This document shows positions 53,880 to 62,184 of a stretch of DNA of 64,000 bases, one piece after another. Below the pieces are notes generated by a model. That model made no database searches and was not told the DNA's origin. It was given only the letters and a program-made list of their open reading frames with translations. Position 1 is the stretch's first letter. Every line of letters starts with the position of its first letter. The position numbers and the translations under genes were made by a program. This DNA comes from Marinobacterium sedimentorum. Its GTDB lineage: Bacteria; Pseudomonadota; Gammaproteobacteria; Pseudomonadales; Balneatricaceae. The stretch spans positions 62,001-126,000 of the forward strand of contig NZ_JALDYX010000009.1 in NCBI RefSeq assembly GCF_024267675.1, given 5' to 3'.

Positions 53880-54532
53880 TCGTCGTACTGGCGGCTTTCC
53901 AGGACCATGTCCCAGCCGCCCAGATCCTTCCAGCGGTTGACGATGGCGCAGAACAGTTCGGCGGTCTTGAGGGTGTCATAGAGTGCTGAGTGGGCTTTCT
54001 TGCCATCGAAATCAATGCCCGCCACGTCGCAGGCCCGTGCCAGGACTGTCTGTCCATAGGCCAGCCCAGCCAGGGTGGCAGTATCGAAGGTGGAGAACGG
54101 GTGGAAGGGGTTGCGTTTGGCGTCGGTGCGACTGGCCGCAGCCTGAATAAAGCTGTGGTCAAAGGCGGCGTTATGGCCAACCAGAACTGCGCGCTTGCAG
54201 TTGTGCGCCTTGATCGACTTGCGGATGGGCTTGAATATGTTTTCCAGCGCCAGGGTTTCGGGGATGGCGTTGCGTTCAGGATCAAAGGGGTCGATGCCGG
54301 TGAAATCCAGTGCGGATTGTTCCAGGTTGGCGCCCTCAAATGGGTCAACCGCCTCGTCGAAGCTTTGGTCGATCATCAGGTAGCCGTTTTCGTCCATCGT
54401 CAGGGTGACGGCAGCGACTTCCAGAAGGGCGTCGGTACGGGAGTTGAAACCCGCCGTTTCAACGTCAATAACGACGGGCAGAAAGCCGCGAAAGCGGTCT
54501 GCCATCAGTTGCGGAATGGTGCTGTTGCTCAA
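53876..54532 (-). CDS. rnt: Ribonuclease T
   Basis: A 218-residue DEDD exonuclease. Exo I is [12 protein letters not shown] (about 20-31), Exo II includes [11 protein letters not shown], and Exo III is in [14 protein letters not shown] with the catalytic His-Asp. It trims 3' ends of tRNA and other stable RNA. The start appears to be TTG at 54532 (with AAGGA upstream), giving [17 protein letters not shown]; an ATG at 54505 is a shorter alternative. Its stop codon is provided by the CTAG end of the adjacent repeat, so the native C-terminus may have been altered. Confidence 0.93.
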   Translation of the reverse strand: MSNSTIPQLMADRFRGFLPVVIDVETAGFNSRTDALLEVAAVTLTMDENGYLMIDQSFDEAVDPFEGANLEQSALDFTGIDPFDPERNAIPETLALENIFKPIRKSIKAHNCKRAVLVGHNAAFDHSFIQAAASRTDAKRNPFHPFSTFDTATLAGLAYGQTVLARACDVAGIDFDGKKAHSALYDTLKTAELFCAIVNRWKDLGGWDMVLESRQYDD

Positions 54533-54725
54533 GAGGAGTCCTTAATTGCCGCGCGTGCAGTCGGTGAGTAAGGCGCTATTCTAGCAACCCAGGCGCGCGG
54601 CCTCCATTACTGAACGTATATTCCCGTAGAGTCGAGGCTGTTTAGAGTATATGTTTGTATCGCCGCAGGCCTTTGTCAGGCGTGGCGTGCTAAAGAAAAT
54701 GGGGTTCGGGTCGATACATCTGGGT

Positions 54726-55613
54726 ATGTCCTGGTTCGCGGTTAGGGTGACAAATTTGCTGTGCAGACTTTCATTGCTGTTGCTCGTCTGGCTGGGTGCC
54801 GAGACTGCCCTGGCGGTCACCTATCGGGCCGCGATTGATGATTCGCGCTGGGAATTGGAGTCCTCCAGGTTCAGTTGTCGTCTGAGTCAGGCTGTGCCGG
54901 CGTACGGGCGGGCGCTGTTTGAGCGCGAGGCGGGGGAGGATGTGCGTTTCAGTCTGCGGGCGGTTGAGCAGGTGCATGCTTCGGCGCAGGCACTGCTGGT
55001 GGCTGAGGCACCGCCGTGGCGGCCGGGCGCGGCGCCGCAGATGATTGCGACGCTCAAGGTGGATGCCGCCAGTGGTGATATTGATGTCGCCTCAAATTAC
55101 GCCCGTCAGATGCTGGCGTTTCTGTACAGGGGGCTGGTGCCCACCTTTACTCGAACCGACTGGCAGGGGACCGCGGAGGCGCTGCGGGTTGGGGTGTCGG
55201 CGGCGAATTTTGGTTCGGCCTATCAGGACTACAGCGGCTGCGTTGCGGGCTTGCTGCCGGTGAATTACCGTCAGGTGGCACGCACGGCGGTGCTGTTTCC
55301 GCCTGCGACCCATGTGCTGTCTGATTCGGCCCGGGCGCGACTCGATCTGATCGCGCTCTATGTCAAGCATGATGACAGCGTGCAGTCAGTCTACGTGGAT
55401 GGCCATTCCGATAACCTGGGTCGGCGCCTGTTGAACCGGGATCTGTCGAAGAAGCGGGCCGAGGCTGTGACCGAGTACCTGAAATCCAAGGGCATGGATG
55501 AGTCCATGATCACCATGCGCTTTCATGGTGAGCGTTATCCAGTGGTGCCGAATAATTCGGCGGCGAACCGGGATCGCAACCGTCGCGTCACTATCCGTCT
55601 TGAGCGTGAATAG
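54726..55613 (+). CDS. motY: MotY-like flagellar OmpA-family protein
   Basis: About 295 residues from the chosen start. A signal peptide (MSWFAVRVTNLLCRLSLLLLVWLGAETALA) is followed by a MotY-type N-domain (TYRAAIDDSRWELESSRFSCRLSQ) and a C-terminal OmpA-like peptidoglycan-binding domain (VYVDGHSDNLGRRLLNRDLSKKRAEAVTEYL, NRDRNRRVTIRLE). MotY surrounds the stator of sodium- or proton-driven polar flagella (T ring). In-frame ATGs at 54651 and 54699 would lengthen the N-terminus; 54726 gives the best signal peptide but lacks a clear ribosome binding site. The neighbours rnt and argG match Pseudomonas, where pyrC lies between motY and rnt; it is absent here. Confidence 0.88.
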   Translation: MSWFAVRVTNLLCRLSLLLLVWLGAETALAVTYRAAIDDSRWELESSRFSCRLSQAVPAYGRALFEREAGEDVRFSLRAVEQVHASAQALLVAEAPPWRPGAAPQMIATLKVDAASGDIDVASNYARQMLAFLYRGLVPTFTRTDWQGTAEALRVGVSAANFGSAYQDYSGCVAGLLPVNYRQVARTAVLFPPATHVLSDSARARLDLIALYVKHDDSVQSVYVDGHSDNLGRRLLNRDLSKKRAEAVTEYLKSKGMDESMITMRFHGERYPVVPNNSAANRDRNRRVTIRLERE

Positions 55614-55720
55614 CCTTCTGAGTCAGGTGCTTTCCTGATATACTGCCGCGTTTTTCGCGAATAGATTCTTTTCCCGGAGGCTGATTCCAGCCTCCGGGCG
55701 ATCTCATGTGGAGCTGAGAC

Positions 55721-56947
55721 ATGTCCGATATTAAAAAGGTTGTGCTGGCCTACTCCGGCGGACTTGATACTTCTGTCATCGTCCGCTGGTTGCAGGATAC
55801 TTATAATTGCGAAGTGGTCACTTTTACTGCCGATCTGGGGCAGGGTGAGGAGGTTGAGCCTGCGCGTGCCAAGGCTGAGGCTCTGGGTGTAAAAGAAATT
55901 TACATCGAAGACCTGCGTGAAGAGTTTGTGCGTGACTTCGTATTCCCGATGTTCCGTGCCAATACCGTGTACGAGGGTGAGTATCTGCTGGGTACGTCCA
56001 TCGCGCGTCCGCTGATTGCCAAGCGACTGATTGAAATTGCCAACTCAACCGGCGCCGATGCCATTTCCCATGGCGCGACCGGCAAGGGGAACGATCAGGT
56101 GCGTTTTGAATTGGGTGCCTATGCACTCAAGCCGGGCGTCAAGGTAATCGCCCCTTGGCGCGAGTGGGATCTGACGTCCCGTGAAACGCTGATGAAATAT
56201 TGTGAAGACCGCAATATTCCCGTTGATTTCGCTGGCAAGAAGAAAAAGTCTCCGTACTCCATGGACGCCAATCTGCTGCACATCTCTTATGAAGGTGGCG
56301 TGCTGGAAGATCCCTGGGCGGAGGCGGAAGATGATATGTGGCGCTGGTCGGTATCGCCTGAGCAGGCGCCGAATGAGGCGACCTACCTTGAGCTGACCTA
56401 CGCCAAGGGTGATATCGTTGCCATCAACGGTGAGGCTATGTCTCCGGCGACCGTGCTGGAAACGCTGAACCGGATCGGTGGTGCCAACGGTATTGGTCGG
56501 CTCGATATAGTCGAGAACCGCTTTGTCGGCATGAAGTCCCGTGGTTGCTACGAGACTCCGGGTGGCACCATCATGCTGCGTGCGCACCGTGCCATTGAGT
56601 CCATTACGCTGGATCGTGAGGCTGCGCACCTCAAAGACGAGCTGATGCCGCGTTATGCTGAAACCATCTATAACGGTTTCTGGTGGTCTGAAGAGCGCAA
56701 GATGATGCAGCAGCTGATCGATTACAGCCAGCGCCACGTTAACGGCGATGTGCGTCTGAAGCTGTACAAGGGCAATGTCGAGGTTGTTGGTCGTCGTTCT
56801 GCCGGCAGTCTGTTTGATGAAAGCATCGCGACCTTCGAGGACGATGCCGGGTCCTATGATCAGAAGGATGCGGAGGGCTTTATCAAGCTGAATGCGCTGC
56901 GCATGCGTATTGCAGCAAGCAAGGGTCGTAACCTGCTGGAAGACTGA
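55721..56947 (+). CDS. argG: Argininosuccinate synthase
   Basis: A 408-residue enzyme with the PP-loop AYSGGLDTS at 10-18 and the segments [15 protein letters not shown] and [16 protein letters not shown] near 190. It joins citrulline and aspartate with ATP to give argininosuccinate. Full family length (about 400-405). The ATG at 55721 is preceded by the G-rich leader GGAGCTGAGAC. Followed by its own terminator. Confidence 0.97.
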   Translation: MSDIKKVVLAYSGGLDTSVIVRWLQDTYNCEVVTFTADLGQGEEVEPARAKAEALGVKEIYIEDLREEFVRDFVFPMFRANTVYEGEYLLGTSIARPLIAKRLIEIANSTGADAISHGATGKGNDQVRFELGAYALKPGVKVIAPWREWDLTSRETLMKYCEDRNIPVDFAGKKKKSPYSMDANLLHISYEGGVLEDPWAEAEDDMWRWSVSPEQAPNEATYLELTYAKGDIVAINGEAMSPATVLETLNRIGGANGIGRLDIVENRFVGMKSRGCYETPGGTIMLRAHRAIESITLDREAAHLKDELMPRYAETIYNGFWWSEERKMMQQLIDYSQRHVNGDVRLKLYKGNVEVVGRRSAGSLFDESIATFEDDAGSYDQKDAEGFIKLNALRMRIAASKGRNLLED

Positions 56948-57031
56948 TCAGTTTCTGATGCCTGGATAAGCCTGAGGCCGTGTTCTGGTAGTCATTATCT
57001 GAGATCTGTCAGTCGCCTGGGGATGTAACAG

Positions 57032-57066
57032 AATCCGGAATTCACTAAGTGGGTTCCGGATTTTTT
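57032..57066 (+). terminator. Rho-independent terminator of argG
   Basis: AATCCGGAA (57032-57040) and TTCCGGATT (57054-57062) with a 13-base loop, followed by TTTTTT. Confidence 0.9.
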
Positions 57067-57196
57067 ATGCGTATCGTTCGGACGTCGGGTGTTTTGTCTC
57101 GATTGGTTGGGGGGGGGGGTTGGTTTGTCTTGTCAGTGGTGTCGGTATTGTGAAAGGGTATTTTTTGGGGAGGAGGGTGTTGCTAGGGCGTCTGAA
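57067..57196. other. G-rich spacer with an 11-G homopolymer
   Basis: Between the argG and suhB terminators lies a G/T-rich stretch with an uninterrupted run of eleven G at 57109-57119. The small plus-strand open frame crossing it (57089-57283) has no coding character. Homopolymer length may be uncertain in the assembly. Confidence 0.7.
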
Positions 57197-57238
57197 ATAA
57201 AAAATGCCAGCCTGTGGTGTCACTGGCTGGCATTTTTT
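57197..57238 (-). terminator. Terminator of suhB (bidirectional)
   Basis: AAAATGCCAGCC (57201-57212) and GGCTGGCATTTT (57225-57236) form a 12-bp stem flanked by A and T runs, 34 bases beyond the suhB stop on the minus strand. Confidence 0.92.
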
Positions 57239-57271
57239 GCAGGTGCGGGCTTTAAGTGTTGGCGGGTGCCG

Positions 57272-58084
57272 TTACTTCAGTGATTCGTTCAGGGTTGGGC
57301 GAATGCTTTGCAGCAGGGCCTTGAACATTTTTGGGTTGCCCGCCACCAGGTTGCCGCTGGTGCGATAGCCGGTACCGCCGGTGAAGTCGCCTACCAGGCC
57401 GCCGGCTTCTTGCAGTAGCAGCATGCCTGCTTCAATTTCATTCTGCTGCAGGCCGATCTGGAAGAATCCGTCCAGGCGTCCTGCGGCGGTATAGGCCAGG
57501 TTCAGGGCGGGGGAGCCGCCGTTGAAGGTCTTGCCGTCTGCCAGGATGATGTTACGGAACATCTCCTGGAATTCGTTCAGGTAGGGCTTGTCGCTGGTGC
57601 GGCCGATAAAGCCGGTGCCGATCAGTGAGCCCTGAATGGTTTTGCGGTTGCTGACGCGCAGGCGCTTGCCGTTGAAGTGGGCGCCGTAACCGCGGCTGCA
57701 GGTGAATTCCTCACCGGCCATGGGGTTCAGGACAATGGCGTGCTCGATCTTATTGTTGCAGTGACCGGACATGCTGATGGCAAAGACGGGCAGGCCATTG
57801 GCGAAGTTGGTGATGCTGTCGATCGGGTTGATATTCCAGATGAAGGCCAGGCCATCCTGCAGCGGTGCGTGTTCGCCTGAGTATTCACCGACGATGGTGT
57901 GGCTCGGGTAAGCTTTCTGAATCGTGTGCACGATGGTTCGCTCGGCCTGTACACAGGTCTCGTTCAGGAATTCAGCGACGCCTTGCTGCTCGGATTTGAT
58001 CAAATCAAGGCGCTCCACGGCACGTGCGATTTGCTCTCCTGCAAGACGCGCAGCGCGCAGGGCAATGTTTACCATCGGTTGCAT
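57272..58084 (-). CDS. suhB: SuhB/inositol monophosphatase homologue with degenerate active site
   Basis: A 270-residue protein, collinear with SuhB (267) from MQPMVNIALRAARLAGEQIA to the C-terminus, including SPALNLAYTAAGRLDGFFQIGL and SGNLVAGNPKMFKALL. Aligning by eye to E. coli SuhB, the DPLDGT core reads NPIDSI (86-91). This replaces D84 with N, G88 with S and the water-activating T89 with I. The metal ligand D212 becomes E216, D44 becomes C, and E68 becomes Y; E67 and D87 remain. Phosphatase activity is therefore doubtful. SuhB also serves in rRNA transcription antitermination with NusA/NusG, which does not need catalysis. The ATG at 58084 is used. The upstream genes cover the trmJ divergent promoter. 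Confidence 0.9.
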   Translation of the reverse strand: MQPMVNIALRAARLAGEQIARAVERLDLIKSEQQGVAEFLNETCVQAERTIVHTIQKAYPSHTIVGEYSGEHAPLQDGLAFIWNINPIDSITNFANGLPVFAISMSGHCNNKIEHAIVLNPMAGEEFTCSRGYGAHFNGKRLRVSNRKTIQGSLIGTGFIGRTSDKPYLNEFQEMFRNIILADGKTFNGGSPALNLAYTAAGRLDGFFQIGLQQNEIEAGMLLLQEAGGLVGDFTGGTGYRTSGNLVAGNPKMFKALLQSIRPTLNESLK

Positions 58085-58216
58085 CAGTAGGGACCTAATA
58101 TGTAGCGAGCCAAAACCCGGTATTATACAAAATCTGTGGCGCTGGAATAACACTAATTCACCTAAAACGGCCTGTTCTGTTAAAATATCGCCCCCTTGAA
58201 CCTACAGGCGCGAAAA

Positions 58217-58954
58217 ATGCTCGAGAATATCCGCATTGTGCTGGTCAATACCTCCCATCCGGGTAACGTTGGCGGCGTGGCGAGGGCGATGAAGAACATG
58301 GGGTTGTCTGACCTCTGTCTGGTTGCCCCCAATGACTTTCCCAGCGAGGCGGCGGTGGTGCGTGCGTCCGGCGCAACCGATCTGCTGGATAACGCCGGCA
58401 TAGTGCCTGAGCTCGCCGATGCCGTGGCGGACTGCCATCTTGTGATCGGAGCCAGTGCCCGTGGTCGTCATATCCCCTGGCCCGTAATTGATCCGCGGGA
58501 AATGGCGGCAATCGTCTCTGAGGTGCGTCCTGAGCTGCGTGTTGCGATCGTTTTCGGGCGCGAAGACCGGGGGCTGACCAACGAAGAGCTGCATTGCTGT
58601 CACCAGCACGTGCATATCCCATCGGTTGAGGGTTTCAGTTCGCTTAATCTGGCGGCGGCGGTGCAGGTTATCGCTTATGAGTTACGCATGATGGCGCTGG
58701 CCGGCAGCGCGGTCGAGAAGCCGCGCTGGGGTACGCCCTGGGATATCGACCTGGCCGACAGTGGCGAGATTGAGCGGATGTTTGAGCATCTGGAGAGTAC
58801 TTTAGTTGATATCGAGTTCCTGAATCCGGACAATCCCCGTCAGTTGATGCCCCGGCTGCGTCGTCTTTTGCTGCGTGCCGTGCCGGACAAGGTTGAAGTT
58901 AATGTGCTGCGTGGCATTCTGACGGCGGTGAACAAGAAGGTCGGCGGCGGCTGA
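58217..58954 (+). CDS. trmJ: tRNA (cytidine/uridine-2'-O-)-methyltransferase TrmJ
   Basis: A 245-residue SPOUT methyltransferase. It starts MLENIRIVLVNTSHPGNVGGVARAMKNMGL, has IVFGREDRGLTNEEL near 118-132, and the knot motif IPSVEGFSSLNLAAAVQVIAYELR. It 2'-O-methylates residue 32 of several tRNAs. The ATG at 58217 matches E. coli TrmJ; a TTG at 58196 is possible but adds seven residues without homology. Divergent from suhB. In Pseudomonas, cysE lies between trmJ and iscR; here iscR follows directly. Confidence 0.94.
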   Translation: MLENIRIVLVNTSHPGNVGGVARAMKNMGLSDLCLVAPNDFPSEAAVVRASGATDLLDNAGIVPELADAVADCHLVIGASARGRHIPWPVIDPREMAAIVSEVRPELRVAIVFGREDRGLTNEELHCCHQHVHIPSVEGFSSLNLAAAVQVIAYELRMMALAGSAVEKPRWGTPWDIDLADSGEIERMFEHLESTLVDIEFLNPDNPRQLMPRLRRLLLRAVPDKVEVNVLRGILTAVNKKVGGG

Positions 58955-58985
58955 GGCGTAGCGCTGGTGTTGGCGCTGGGGTCTT

Positions 58986-59010
58986 ATTAGCCGACTATTT
59001 TAGTAGGTTA
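58986..59010. promoter_or_regulatory. IscR type 1 binding site (distal)
   Basis: The 25-bp stretch starting ATTAGCCGACTATTTTAGT follows the type 1 IscR consensus (ATASYYGACTRWWWYAGTCRRSTAT) at most positions. It lies just upstream of the iscR promoter. Confidence 0.7.
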
Positions 59011-59011
59011 A

Positions 59012-59036
59012 ATAGTTGATCGTTTTTGTAGGCTAT
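59012..59036. promoter_or_regulatory. IscR type 1 binding site overlapping the iscR promoter
   Basis: ATAGTTGATCGTTTTTGTAG and the next five bases match the type 1 consensus at about 21 of 25 positions by eye. It covers the -35 element and most of the spacer, so holo-IscR binding would repress the operon. Confidence 0.72.
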
Positions 59037-59044
59037 TGCATAAT
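59016..59044 (+). promoter_or_regulatory. Promoter of the isc operon
   Basis: -35 TTGATC (59016-59021), 17-bp spacer, -10 CATAAT (59039-59044), 36 bases before the iscR ATG. It is overlapped by an IscR site. Confidence 0.65.
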
Positions 59045-59079
59045 GCTTGCACGAGTCGCCCGGTGTCGAGAGGAAGCTT

Positions 59080-59580
59080 ATGCGATTGACCACCAAAGGC
59101 CGTTATGCCGTTACAGCGATGCTTGATTTGGCGTTGCATGCAGGAAAAGGCCCGATCAGTCTGGCTGATATTTCCGAGCGTCAGGGTATCTCGCTGTCCT
59201 ATCTGGAGCAGTTGTTTGCCAAGCTCAGACGCAGTGAGCTGGTGCGCAGTGTGCGAGGCCCCGGCGGTGGTTATCAGCTGAGTCGTGATCAGGTAAACAT
59301 CAATGTGGCCGAAGTGATTGATGCGGTGAATGAGTCCGTTGATGCCACGGGTTGTCATGGCAGTGGTGACTGTCAGTCGGGTCAGACCTGTCTGACGCAC
59401 CATTTGTGGTGCGATCTGAGCGAGCAGATTCATGCCTTCCTGAGCAGTATCAGTTTGCTGGATCTGGTCCAGCGTAAAGACGTACAGCAGGTTGCCAAGC
59501 GGCAGGATCGTCGCTATGTGGATCAGCTGATCATGAGTACGGGTGAAAAAGCGCCTGCCGATCGCAAGGCGGCGGTGTAA
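59080..59580 (+). CDS. iscR: Fe-S cluster assembly regulator IscR
   Basis: A 166-residue Rrf2-family regulator. The winged helix [20 protein letters not shown] begins the protein, and the [2Fe-2S] cysteines lie in [13 protein letters not shown] (about 92-104). Holo-IscR represses the isc operon, and both apo and holo forms act on other genes. The ATG at 59080 follows AGGAAG; an in-frame ATG at 59047 lies in the promoter region. It is the first gene of iscR-iscS-iscU-iscA-hscB-hscA. Confidence 0.96.
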   Translation: MRLTTKGRYAVTAMLDLALHAGKGPISLADISERQGISLSYLEQLFAKLRRSELVRSVRGPGGGYQLSRDQVNINVAEVIDAVNESVDATGCHGSGDCQSGQTCLTHHLWCDLSEQIHAFLSSISLLDLVQRKDVQQVAKRQDRRYVDQLIMSTGEKAPADRKAAV

Positions 59581-59603
59581 CCGATTTGTACCGGAGATAG
59601 AGA

Positions 59604-60818
59604 ATGAAGTTGCCGATTTATCTGGATTATTCTGCCACCACCCCGGTTGATCCGCGGGTTGCGGAAAAGATGATTGAGTGCCTGACGATGGAGGGTAACT
59701 TCGGTAACCCGGCATCGCGCTCTCATCTGTTTGGCTGGAAGGCCGAAGAAGCGGTTGAAAATGCCCGCCGCCAGGTGGCTGAGCTGATTAACGCCGATCC
59801 GCGTGAGATCGTCTGGACCTCCGGTGCGACCGAGTCCGACAACCTGGCTATCAAGGGTGCGGCGCATTTCTACCAGAAGAAAGGCAAGCACATCATCACC
59901 TCGCGCATCGAGCACAAGGCGGTACTGGATACAGCCCGTCAACTGGAGCGTGAAGGTTTCGAAGTGACCTACCTGGATCCCAACAAGGAAGGCATTATTG
60001 AGCCTTCGGTTGTTGCAGGTGCCATCCGTGAAGACACCATTCTGGTGTCCCTGATGCACGTGAATAATGAAGTCGGCACCCTGACTGATATCGCCGCTAT
60101 CGGTGAAATTACCCGTGCCAAGGGCATCATTTTCCATGTTGATGCCGCTCAGAGCGCCGGCAAGGTCGATATCGACATGAGCAAGCTGAAGGTCGATCTG
60201 ATGTCCTTCTCGGCGCACAAGGTATACGGCCCCAAGGGCATAGGTGCACTTTATGTAAGCCGCAAGCCGCGTGTTCGCATTGAGGCTCAGATGCACGGTG
60301 GCGGACATGAGCGCGGCATGCGCTCCGGTACTCTGGCAACGCATCAGATCGTCGGCATGGGTGAGGCGTTTCGTATCGCCAAGCTGGAAATGGTGGCTGA
60401 AAACGAACGCCTGATCACGCTGCGTGATCGCCTGCTGGCGGGCGTCAAGGATATGGAAGAGGTCTATGTAAACGGGTCTCTGACCCAGCGCGTACCGGGT
60501 AACCTGAACATCAGCTTCGCCTTCGTTGAAGGCGAGTCTCTGCTGATGTCGCTGAAGGATCTGGCGGTGTCGTCAGGATCTGCCTGCACCTCGGCGAGCC
60601 TGGAGCCTTCCTACGTACTGCGTGCTTTGGGTCTCAACGACGAAATGGCACACAGCTCAATCCGTTTCTCCATCGGTCGCTTTACCACCGAAGAGGATGT
60701 TGATCACGTGATCCAGGACATCCGTGGTGCGGTAGGTAAGCTGCGGGAGCTGTCACCACTGTGGGACATGTTTAAAGATGGTGTTGATTTGAGCAAGGTC
60801 GAGTGGGTTCACCACTAA
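59604..60818 (+). CDS. iscS: Cysteine desulfurase IscS
   Basis: A 404-residue class V aminotransferase fold, same length as E. coli IscS. The PLP lysine is in [16 protein letters not shown], and the mobile-loop cysteine is in [17 protein letters not shown]. It releases sulfur from cysteine as a persulfide for IscU. It starts 23 bases after iscR with GGAGATAGAG as ribosome binding site. Confidence 0.98.
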   Translation: MKLPIYLDYSATTPVDPRVAEKMIECLTMEGNFGNPASRSHLFGWKAEEAVENARRQVAELINADPREIVWTSGATESDNLAIKGAAHFYQKKGKHIITSRIEHKAVLDTARQLEREGFEVTYLDPNKEGIIEPSVVAGAIREDTILVSLMHVNNEVGTLTDIAAIGEITRAKGIIFHVDAAQSAGKVDIDMSKLKVDLMSFSAHKVYGPKGIGALYVSRKPRVRIEAQMHGGGHERGMRSGTLATHQIVGMGEAFRIAKLEMVAENERLITLRDRLLAGVKDMEEVYVNGSLTQRVPGNLNISFAFVEGESLLMSLKDLAVSSGSACTSASLEPSYVLRALGLNDEMAHSSIRFSIGRFTTEEDVDHVIQDIRGAVGKLRELSPLWDMFKDGVDLSKVEWVHH

Positions 60819-60849
60819 GGCGGCTGCGGACGAATAAGAGGATATAGTC

Positions 60850-61233
60850 ATGGCTTACAGCGAAAAAGTTATAGATCACTACGAAAATCCACGCAATGTC
60901 GGCAAAATGGACGCTGCGGATCACAGTGTGGGTACCGGCATGGTCGGCGCACCGGCCTGTGGCGATGTAATGCGCCTGCAGATCAAGGTCAGTGATACCG
61001 GTGTTATCGAAGATGCCAAGTTCAAGACCTACGGTTGCGGTTCTGCAATCGCGTCCAGTTCTCTGGTGACCGAATGGGTCAAGGGTATGACGCTGGATCA
61101 GGCGGCTGAGCTGAAAAATACCCAGATTGCTGATGAACTGGCGTTGCCGCCAGTGAAAATTCACTGCTCGGTTCTGGCTGAAGATGCCATCAAGGCTGCG
61201 GTCGCCGACTACAAGCAGAAGCAGGGCCGGTAA
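60850..61233 (+). CDS. iscU: Fe-S cluster scaffold IscU
   Basis: A 127-residue scaffold with the three ligand cysteines in PACGDVMRLQIK (about 37), YGCGSAIASSS (about 63) and LPPVKIHCSVLAEDAI (about 106), plus the adjacent D39. The LPPVK motif is the HscA recognition site. Clusters are built on it with IscS. It starts 31 bases after iscS. Confidence 0.98.
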   Translation: MAYSEKVIDHYENPRNVGKMDAADHSVGTGMVGAPACGDVMRLQIKVSDTGVIEDAKFKTYGCGSAIASSSLVTEWVKGMTLDQAAELKNTQIADELALPPVKIHCSVLAEDAIKAAVADYKQKQGR

Positions 61234-61291
61234 GGCTTCATCTATTCAGCTGTGGCGTCGCGAATCACGCGGCGCGGGGAAGTATTGACCT

Positions 61292-61615
61292 ATGGCTATT
61301 ACCATGACACCGGCCGCTGTCAAACACGTGGTCGGCTATCTTGAAAAACGCGGGCACGGTGAAGGCATCCGTCTGGCCGTCCGTACGACGGGGTGTTCGG
61401 GCATGGCATACGTGCTTGAATTTTTCGATGACGTCGAGGCGCAGGATATGGTGTTCGAGGCCAGCGGTGTCAAGGTTGTAGTGGATCCAAAGAGTCTGAT
61501 TTATCTGGACGGTACAGAGCTGGATTATGTGCGTGAAGGGTTGAACGAAGGTTTTCAGTTCAATAACCCGAATGTGCGTAACGAATGCGGTTGCGGCGAA
61601 AGCTTTAACGTCTGA
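61292..61615 (+). CDS. iscA: Fe-S assembly protein IscA
   Basis: A 107-residue A-type carrier with cysteines at TTGCSGMAY (about 35) and ECGCGESF near the C-terminus (about 99 and 101). It carries iron or clusters to apoproteins. It follows iscU after 58 bases. Confidence 0.97.
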   Translation: MAITMTPAAVKHVVGYLEKRGHGEGIRLAVRTTGCSGMAYVLEFFDDVEAQDMVFEASGVKVVVDPKSLIYLDGTELDYVREGLNEGFQFNNPNVRNECGCGESFNV

Positions 61616-61635
61616 TCCAGTTCGTCCGGAGTCGC

Positions 61636-62169
61636 ATGGATATCAAGCAAAACTTCTTTGAGTTTTACGGCTTGCCCGAGGTCTTTGATATAGATCTTGG
61701 GCTGCTGTCGCAGCGTCACCTTGAGCTGCAAAAGAAACTCCATCCCGATCGCTTCGCTCACCTTTCCGACCAGGAACGCCGACTGTCTGCGCAGTACACA
61801 GCCTATCTGAATGAAGGCTATGCCACGTTGCGCGCGTCCTTGTTGCGGGCTCAGTACCTGCTCAAGCTGCAGGGTATTGATACCCATAACGAGAGCAGCG
61901 CACCTATGGATCCTGCGTTTCTAATGCAGCAGATGGAATTGCGCGAACGGCTCGAAGATGCGCCGCAGCATGCAGACCCGGAAGCTGAACTGGCGGCACT
62001 GGGGGAGGATGTCGAACAGATGATGGCGCCCTTGCAGGCTGAATTTTGCAGCCAGATTACTGTGCCCGCTGAAGCCTCGCTCCATGCTGCTGCTGCGGCC
62101 GTCAGGAAGATGCAGTTCCTGGATAAGCTGAGGCGTGAAATAGAGCGTCTCGAAGACGACTTGTACTGA
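61636..62169 (+). CDS. hscB: Co-chaperone HscB
   Basis: A 177-residue protein with an N-terminal J-domain (HPD in KKLHPDRFAHLSDQERRLS, about residues 31-49) and a C-terminal helical bundle that binds IscU. It brings IscU to HscA and stimulates its ATPase. An in-frame ATG starts 20 bases after iscA. Confidence 0.95.
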   Translation: MDIKQNFFEFYGLPEVFDIDLGLLSQRHLELQKKLHPDRFAHLSDQERRLSAQYTAYLNEGYATLRASLLRAQYLLKLQGIDTHNESSAPMDPAFLMQQMELRERLEDAPQHADPEAELAALGEDVEQMMAPLQAEFCSQITVPAEASLHAAAAAVRKMQFLDKLRREIERLEDDLY

Positions 62170-62184
62170 TTCTGAGTTGAACAA

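Noticed and set aside
57089..57283. 64-codon plus-strand frame through the G tract
   Set aside because: It lies between two terminators, crosses the suhB terminator hairpin, and encodes a Gly/Trp/Cys-rich peptide of no known kind.
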